DNA of 64,000 nt from contig NZ_CP031447.1 in the NCBI RefSeq assembly GCF_003391095.1, positions 2,046,001 through 2,110,000 on the forward strand. The letters are read 5' to 3'. Each line of letters begins with the position of its first letter. Position 1 is the first letter of the stretch. Under the pieces are notes generated by a model. That model ran no database searches and was not told the origin of the DNA. It saw nothing but the letters and a program-made list of their open reading frames with translations. The DNA comes from Austwickia chelonae. Lineage in GTDB: Bacteria > Actinomycetota > Actinomycetes > Actinomycetales > Dermatophilaceae. Below are positions 60,139 to 64,000 of the stretch, one piece after another. A program made the translations under genes and the position numbers.

Positions 60139-61273
60139 GGTGGGCGGCATGTCAGCCCCGTCCCATGAAGCTCTTCTCGCAGCTCTGGCCACGGTCGAGG
60201 ATCCCGAGATCCACCGACCCATCACCGAGCTGGAGATGGTGCAATCCCTCAGCGCCGACGACGACGGTTCCGTCCGGGTCGAGGTGCTCCTGACCGTCGC
60301 GGGATGTCCTCTCCGCGACAAGATCACGGCAGATGTCACTGCTGCCTTGAAAAGCGTCGAAGGGGTCACCGAGGTCGAGGTCGTCCTCGGTGTGATGACC
60401 GATGAGCAACGCACCAACCTGCGTAAATCCTTACGTGGCGGTGCCGCCGAACGGGAGATTCGTTTCGCCCGCACCGACTCGCTCACCCGTGTCTACGCGA
60501 TCGCTTCCGGGAAGGGCGGAGTCGGAAAATCCTCCATCACGGCGAATCTCGCGGCCGCATTGGCCGCCGAGGGCCTGAAGGTGGGTGTCGTCGACGCCGA
60601 TATCTACGGCTTCTCCATCCCCCGCATGCTGGGGGTCGACCAACAGCCAGCACAGGTCGAGAACATGATCATGCCCCCCAAAGCACATGGCGTGAAGGTC
60701 ATCTCCGTGGGCATGTTCGTTCCGGACAACCAGCCGGTCGTCTGGCGCGGCCCGATGCTGCACCGGGCCCTGCAGCAGTTTCTCGCCGATGTTTACTGGG
60801 GCGATCTGGACATCCTGCTGCTGGACCTTCCCCCGGGCACCGGTGACGTGGCCATTTCGATCGCACAGCTCATCCCGGGCTCGGAAATCATCGTGGTCAC
60901 CACCCCTCAGCAGGCTGCTGCAGAGGTCGCCGAGCGCGCCGGATCGATCTCCACCCAGACCCACCAACGGCTGATCGGCGTCATCGAGAACATGTCCTGG
61001 CTGGAGATGCCGGACGGATCCCGCCAGGAGATCTTCGGTACCGGTGGCGGGCAGGCTGTCGCAGACTCGTTGAGCACCATCAGCGGCGCCACTGTTCCGC
61101 TGCTGGGCCAGGTGCCTCTCGACCCGGCGCTGCGTGAGGGCGCCGACGCCGGTGTCCCCGCAGTGCTCGACCCGGAGAACTCTCCTGCAGGCGCAGCACT
61201 GCGAGAGGTGGCCCGCCAGCTGGCGTCACGAGGTCGCGGACTGGCTGGACGCCGTCTGGGTGTCACCTTCTGA
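60128..61273 (+). CDS. mrp: Mrp/NBP35-family Fe-S cluster carrier ATPase
   Basis: 381 residues. N-terminal DUF59/MIP18 domain (LATVEDPEIHRPITELEMV in outline) then a deviant Walker A GKGGVGKSS, DADIYGFSIPRMLG, LLLDLPPGTGDVAIS and VTTPQQAAAEVA. ApbC/Mrp proteins deliver Fe-S clusters to target enzymes. The CxxC seen in some members is not evident here. ATG 60128 has GGAGG with 9-base spacing and overlaps DUF1003 by 11 bases; ATG 60149 is an alternative. A 17-bp hairpin follows. Confidence 0.93.
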   Translation: MADKVGGMSAPSHEALLAALATVEDPEIHRPITELEMVQSLSADDDGSVRVEVLLTVAGCPLRDKITADVTAALKSVEGVTEVEVVLGVMTDEQRTNLRKSLRGGAAEREIRFARTDSLTRVYAIASGKGGVGKSSITANLAAALAAEGLKVGVVDADIYGFSIPRMLGVDQQPAQVENMIMPPKAHGVKVISVGMFVPDNQPVVWRGPMLHRALQQFLADVYWGDLDILLLDLPPGTGDVAISIAQLIPGSEIIVVTTPQQAAAEVAERAGSISTQTHQRLIGVIENMSWLEMPDGSRQEIFGTGGGQAVADSLSTISGATVPLLGQVPLDPALREGADAGVPAVLDPENSPAGAALREVARQLASRGRGLAGRRLGVTF

Positions 61274-61295
61274 CCGAGAACCCCTTGAGAGCAAT

Positions 61296-61335
61296 GGCGA
61301 AGGCCCCGAACGATGATCCGTTCGGGGCCTTCGCC
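61296..61335. terminator. Perfect 17-bp hairpin between convergent mrp and tatB
   Basis: Arms 61296-61312 and 61319-61335 with a 6-base loop, between the two stop codons; likely bidirectional. Confidence 0.85.
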
Positions 61336-61355
61336 TTCGGTCTCTGGTGCCGCGC

Positions 61356-61727
61356 TCAGGTGGCCTCGTCGTCGTACGGGGTAGGCAAGGCCGGGTCATA
61401 GACGATCGGCGACGGATAGGCCATCGCAGCGGCGGCCGGAGAAGCCGCCTCTGCCGCAGAGGTACTCCCCGCGTCCTCCAGGAGCGCATCCCGAACGATC
61501 TTGCGCGGATCGTACTGTCGGGGGTCGTAGGCCTTCCAGTCGACGGAGTCGAACTCAGGACCGACCTGCTCCCGGAGCTGCTGCTTCGCCCCTTCAGCAG
61601 TCTCCTTCACCCCACGAACAAAGTTCTTCAGACGAGAGGCATACTCGGGCAAGCGCTCCGGGCCGATCAGAACCAGGGCGAGAACAACGATGAAGATGAA
61701 CTCCCAGCCGTTGATGTCCAACAACAC
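61356..61727 (-). CDS. tatB: Sec-independent translocase subunit TatB
   Basis: 123 residues. The N-terminal segment (LLDINGWEFIFIVVLALVLIGPERLPEYA in outline) is the TatA/B transmembrane helix, FIFIV...LIGPERLPE hinge and amphipathic helix; the C-terminal half is acidic and disordered (ending PYDDEAT). It works with TatC in exporting folded proteins, including many with redox cofactors. The GTG at 61727 has a GAGGAGG site 5-6 bases upstream; the ATG 5 codons earlier overlaps that site. It lies directly downstream of sigE, without the htrA gene that precedes tatB in mycobacteria. Confidence 0.9.
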   Translation of the reverse strand: MLLDINGWEFIFIVVLALVLIGPERLPEYASRLKNFVRGVKETAEGAKQQLREQVGPEFDSVDWKAYDPRQYDPRKIVRDALLEDAGSTSAAEAASPAAAAMAYPSPIVYDPALPTPYDDEAT

Positions 61728-61828
61728 CGCAGGCCTCCTCATCGTCCGAAACGGCCGCCCGTGCTGGCGGCCGACCTCATCCTGCCATGAACCAGCCCTG
61801 GGAGTGGACGGCCACCGACCCGGACGGA

Positions 61829-62437
61829 TCAGGCCGGGCTGGCGGCCGAACGCAGCATCGGGACCCGAGTCGCCCGGGAACGCTTTGAGGTCGGCGCCCG
61901 GTGCGCCAGCGCTTGACGCAGCTGGGAACGACCGCGGTGGATCCGCGAGCGCACGGTACCGAGCTTGATCCCCAGGGCAGCAGCGACCTCCTCGTAGGAG
62001 AGCCCTTCGATATCGCAGAGCACGACAGCTGCACGGAACTCCGGAGCCATGGCATCCAGCGCGCGCTGCACGTCGTCGTCGAAGGTGCGCTCTTCGTAAC
62101 GCTGTTCCGGTCCGGCCTCACGGCTGGGCAGCCTGGCGGCCGATTCCTCGGCAAGGGCGTCGAACCGGATACGTTGCTTGCGGCGCATCCGGTCCAGGAA
62201 AAGGTTCGTGGTGATGCGGTGCAGCCAGCCCTCGAAGGTACCTGGCTGGTAACTGTCCAAGGAGCGGAAGACGCGTACGAACACGTCGTGGGTCAGGTCC
62301 TCGGCGTCATGGGGGTTACCGGTGAGACGGTAGGCGAGGCGGTAAACGCGAGACGAGTGCTCCCGCACGACCTCTTCCCAGGTCGGCGCGACCCACCCCG
62401 CAGCGTCAGCGGAGTCGACAGTGACGGGTGCCTTCAC
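61829..62437 (-). CDS. sigE: ECF RNA polymerase sigma factor, SigE type
   Basis: 202 residues. Region 2 ([32 protein letters not shown] in outline) with the [15 protein letters not shown] segment, a linker, then region 4 ([41 protein letters not shown] in outline). Context next to tatB, mrp and an O-methyltransferase is that of mycobacterial SigE, the envelope-stress factor. The GTG start has AAGGA 7 bases upstream. In mycobacteria RseA (anti-sigma) and HtrA are encoded directly downstream; here only 101 bases separate sigE from tatB, so both are absent. Confidence 0.92.
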   Translation of the reverse strand: MKAPVTVDSADAAGWVAPTWEEVVREHSSRVYRLAYRLTGNPHDAEDLTHDVFVRVFRSLDSYQPGTFEGWLHRITTNLFLDRMRRKQRIRFDALAEESAARLPSREAGPEQRYEERTFDDDVQRALDAMAPEFRAAVVLCDIEGLSYEEVAAALGIKLGTVRSRIHRGRSQLRQALAHRAPTSKRSRATRVPMLRSAASPA

Positions 62438-62672
62438 GGGTCAATCCTTGGGTTCGGGGATGGTGGCGCCACCAGGTGCATCGGCGCCGTCTGGTCACAT
62501 GGTGCCCGCTCTGTCTGTGAAAGCGCTGAACGATGCCAGGACGTTCTCCCCCAGTTCAGAGGCCTGAAAAGACCAGAACACCGCTGATCGTAGGGGTTCC
62601 GGCAGCACCTGCTCGGTGACGGTGACAGGCCAGGCCGGCCGCCACCGCGACGGCAGATCGGGCCGGGGCAAC

Positions 62673-62678
62673 TAGGCT
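62673..62678 (+). promoter_or_regulatory. -10 element TAGGCT, probable leaderless promoter
   Basis: TAGGCT is 7 bases before ATG 62686; same hexamer and distance as at 21750 and 28664. Confidence 0.5.
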
Positions 62679-62685
62679 GATCGCC

Positions 62686-63318
62686 ATGAGCGCGCAAAAG
62701 GTGGCTTCCTGGGCTTACAGCGAGGACTTCGTCGGCGAGACCATAGCCCAGGAAAACGCGCGCGCACGCGGGGAACAGCTGGGGGCGCCACCGGTTCTTC
62801 CGGGAACCGGAGCCGCCCTGCGGTTGCTGGCCGCGGCCTGTCATGCCCGCGCGATCGTGGAGATCGGCTCGGGAGCGGGGGTCTCCGGTCTGTGGATCCT
62901 GGAGGGGATGCCCGCTGACGGCGTGCTCACCACCATCGACATCGAGGCTGAGCACGGTAGGGCCGCGAAGCAGGCTTTCCTCCAGGCCGGGGTTCCTCCA
63001 CAACGCACCCGGGTGATCACCGGGGATGCTTTGGATGTTCTGCCCCGGCTCACCGACGGCGCTTACGACATGGTGCATGTCGACGGAGAGAAAGCGGATT
63101 ACCCGGAGTATGTCGAGCAGTCCATTCGTATTCTTCGGAAAGGCGGGGTGCTGGCCATCGACAACATGCTCTGGCATGACAAGGTCGCTGATCCCGCAGA
63201 CCGCGATGAGGTGACGACGATTGTCCGCGATCTGGGAAAACGTTTACGTGACGACGAGCGATTGATGCCGACGCTTTTGCCGGTCGGTGATGGTCTCTTC
63301 GTGGCAGTGAAACGGTGA
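62686..63318 (+). CDS. O-methyltransferase family 3 (CCoAOMT-like)
   Basis: 210 residues: AIVEIGSGAGVSGLWILEGM (SAM loop), LTTIDIEAEH, ITGDALDVLPRL, YDMVHVDGEKADYPEYVEQ (metal site) and GGVLAIDNMLWHDKV. The family methylates catechol-type hydroxyls with a divalent metal; the mycobacterial homologue Rv1220c lies beside sigE in the same divergent arrangement. No ribosome site, TAGGCT at -7. Native substrate unknown. Confidence 0.9.
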   Translation: MSAQKVASWAYSEDFVGETIAQENARARGEQLGAPPVLPGTGAALRLLAAACHARAIVEIGSGAGVSGLWILEGMPADGVLTTIDIEAEHGRAAKQAFLQAGVPPQRTRVITGDALDVLPRLTDGAYDMVHVDGEKADYPEYVEQSIRILRKGGVLAIDNMLWHDKVADPADRDEVTTIVRDLGKRLRDDERLMPTLLPVGDGLFVAVKR

Positions 63319-63337
63319 TCTTCGCCATATAAAGCCT

Positions 63338-63366
63338 AGGGGCCACGCCCATTGGACGTAGCCCCT
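63338..63366 (+). terminator. 10-bp hairpin after the O-methyltransferase gene
   Basis: Arms 63338-63347 and 63357-63366 pair with one mismatch around a 9-base loop, about 20 bases after the stop and before the convergent DUF3117 gene. Confidence 0.6.
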
Positions 63367-63417
63367 GCTCACTGCCTCGGGCTGCGGTGACCACAGCCCT
63401 GACCTCTTTTCACCTCG

Positions 63418-63594
63418 TCACATGGGGACGTTCTCGCACCCCTGGATGGCGCGTCCGAGGTCGGCTGCCTCGTCGGGGGTCATCTCGACGACCAAGCGTC
63501 CGCCACCTTCGATCGGCATGCGCACGATGATCGCGCGCCCCTCCTTGGTGACCTCGAGCGGCCCGTCACCGGTGCGCGGCTTCATCGCGGCCAT
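63418..63594 (-). CDS. DUF3117 small protein
   Basis: 58 residues: MAAMKPRTGDGPLEVTKEGR, then IIVRMPIEGGGRLVVEMTPDEAADLGRAI in outline, an almost canonical DUF3117 sequence. It begins at ATG 63594 with an AAGGGG site 5 bases upstream. It is highly conserved in actinobacteria (M. tuberculosis Rv1211 is in the same neighbourhood). No function known. It converges with the O-methyltransferase. Confidence 0.9.
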   Translation of the reverse strand: MAAMKPRTGDGPLEVTKEGRAIIVRMPIEGGGRLVVEMTPDEAADLGRAIQGCENVPM

Positions 63595-63814
63595 GTCTGC
63601 CCCTTTCGTCGAATTGCGGTGTGCTGCTCTGGCATCTCGGCGCTGTGGACCCCGTACGCTGCCTTCGAGGCGACACGGTCGACGCCCCTACGCCGATGAC
63701 GCACACCTGTCCTTGTCATTATCTCTTGTCACGGCAGTCTTGCGAAATCGGGGGCGGAATTCATCTGTGTTTCCAGACGTTTGACGAGGCTTCCCCGAGC
63801 GAAGGAGCTTGGCC
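63595..63814. other. Divergent promoter region between DUF3117 and the enoyl-CoA hydratase gene
   Basis: A 220-base gap AT-richer in its right half. No gene or repeat stands out; it must hold the promoters of both divergent genes. Confidence 0.4.
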
Positions 63815-64000
63815 GTGGTCAAGGAGAACCCGCAGAACCCTGCAGCGACCGTGAATTGTACGGACGGAGTTGCCACTGTGCGCTTCAATCGCCCGGAGGC
63901 AATGAATGCGATCGATCTGGCGACAAAGGAATCACTTCTGAAGATTTTGCGTCAGGTCGCCCAGGATCCGGACATACGTTGTGTGCTCCTCACCGGCTCA
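63815..64000 (+). CDS. Enoyl-CoA hydratase/isomerase family protein, N-terminal fragment
   Basis: The first 62 codons are in the window and the gene runs off its end. GTG 63815 has a GAAGGAG site 7 bases upstream. The visible part GVATVRFNRPEAMNAIDLATKESLL in outline, followed by DPDIRCVLLTGS, is the crotonase fold opening (strand, NRPEAMNA and the strand before the oxyanion-hole region). Crotonases of this type hydrate or isomerise enoyl-CoA; the exact reaction depends on residues beyond the window. DUF3117 is often encoded beside such a gene in actinobacteria. Confidence 0.85.
   Translation, partial: MVKENPQNPAATVNCTDGVATVRFNRPEAMNAIDLATKESLLKILRQVAQDPDIRCVLLTGS

Overview
This is a 64 kb stretch of a high-GC Gram-positive chromosome. 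Gene content points to an actinobacterium: whiB7, AdnA/AdnB, mycoredoxin, DUF3107, DUF3117, an actinobacterial sigE/tatB/mrp block, GTG/TTG starts and several start codons that look leaderless. I cannot name the species from sequence alone; a Micrococcales-type lineage is plausible. No rRNA, tRNA, IS element, integrase, CRISPR array or phage module was recognised.

Left block (1 to about 20.2 kb): a cyclodehydratase/ThiF-like fragment, an ABC1-family kinase, whiB7 with an attenuator-type leader, uvrD2, a membrane amidase, mycoredoxin, a degenerate aminoglycoside-phosphotransferase-like protein, adnB-adnA, moeZ, a TetR regulator, a DUF3107 gene and a RhlE-type DEAD-box helicase. From memory of the family context this matches the M. 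tuberculosis Rv3197-Rv3211 neighbourhood (whiB7, uvrD2, mrx1, adnAB, moeZ, rhlE), with the amidase and the phosphotransferase-like gene as additions. The theme is DNA repair plus redox and antibiotic stress.

Middle (about 20 to 58 kb) is a more individual accessory/metabolic region: marC and a PHP phosphoesterase; a methyltransferase; an AbiEi-like/DUF559 protein set among nested palindromic repeats; a mesaconyl-CoA-hydratase-like MaoC protein; a GntR/YtrA-type ABC operon with a double permease; lpd; a translationally coupled DUF1684 plus cyclodipeptide synthase pair; a secreted protein with three thioredoxin folds joined by a collagen-like Gly-X-Y linker; a lipoprotein plus NCS1 permease pair; ppc; a ThrE-type exporter; a Xaa-Pro aminopeptidase; a MacB-like ABC pair; a general-stress membrane protein; a META-domain protein; an acyl-CoA dehydrogenase; a CPBP protease; an ornithine-cyclodeaminase/TauE pair with a GntR regulator; a secreted S15-type hydrolase; and two coupled HpcH/CitE-type lyases. 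The MaoC hydratase, acyl-CoA dehydrogenase and two lyases could act together in an ethylmalonyl-CoA-like or branched acyl-CoA pathway, feeding C4/C5 acids alongside PEP carboxylase.

Right block (58 kb to the end): MgtE-N/CBS protein, DUF1003, Mrp, TatB, SigE, O-methyltransferase, DUF3117 and the start of an enoyl-CoA hydratase. This matches the mycobacterial Rv1211-Rv1232 neighbourhood, but the anti-sigma factor and HtrA protease expected between sigE and tatB are absent.

The most unusual items are the DUF1684-cyclodipeptide synthase operon, the thioredoxin-collagen hybrid, the nested palindromic repeats with a conserved loop at 22.5-25.2 kb, the whiB7 leader, a free-standing 50-codon gene, and the SigE gene without its usual partners.
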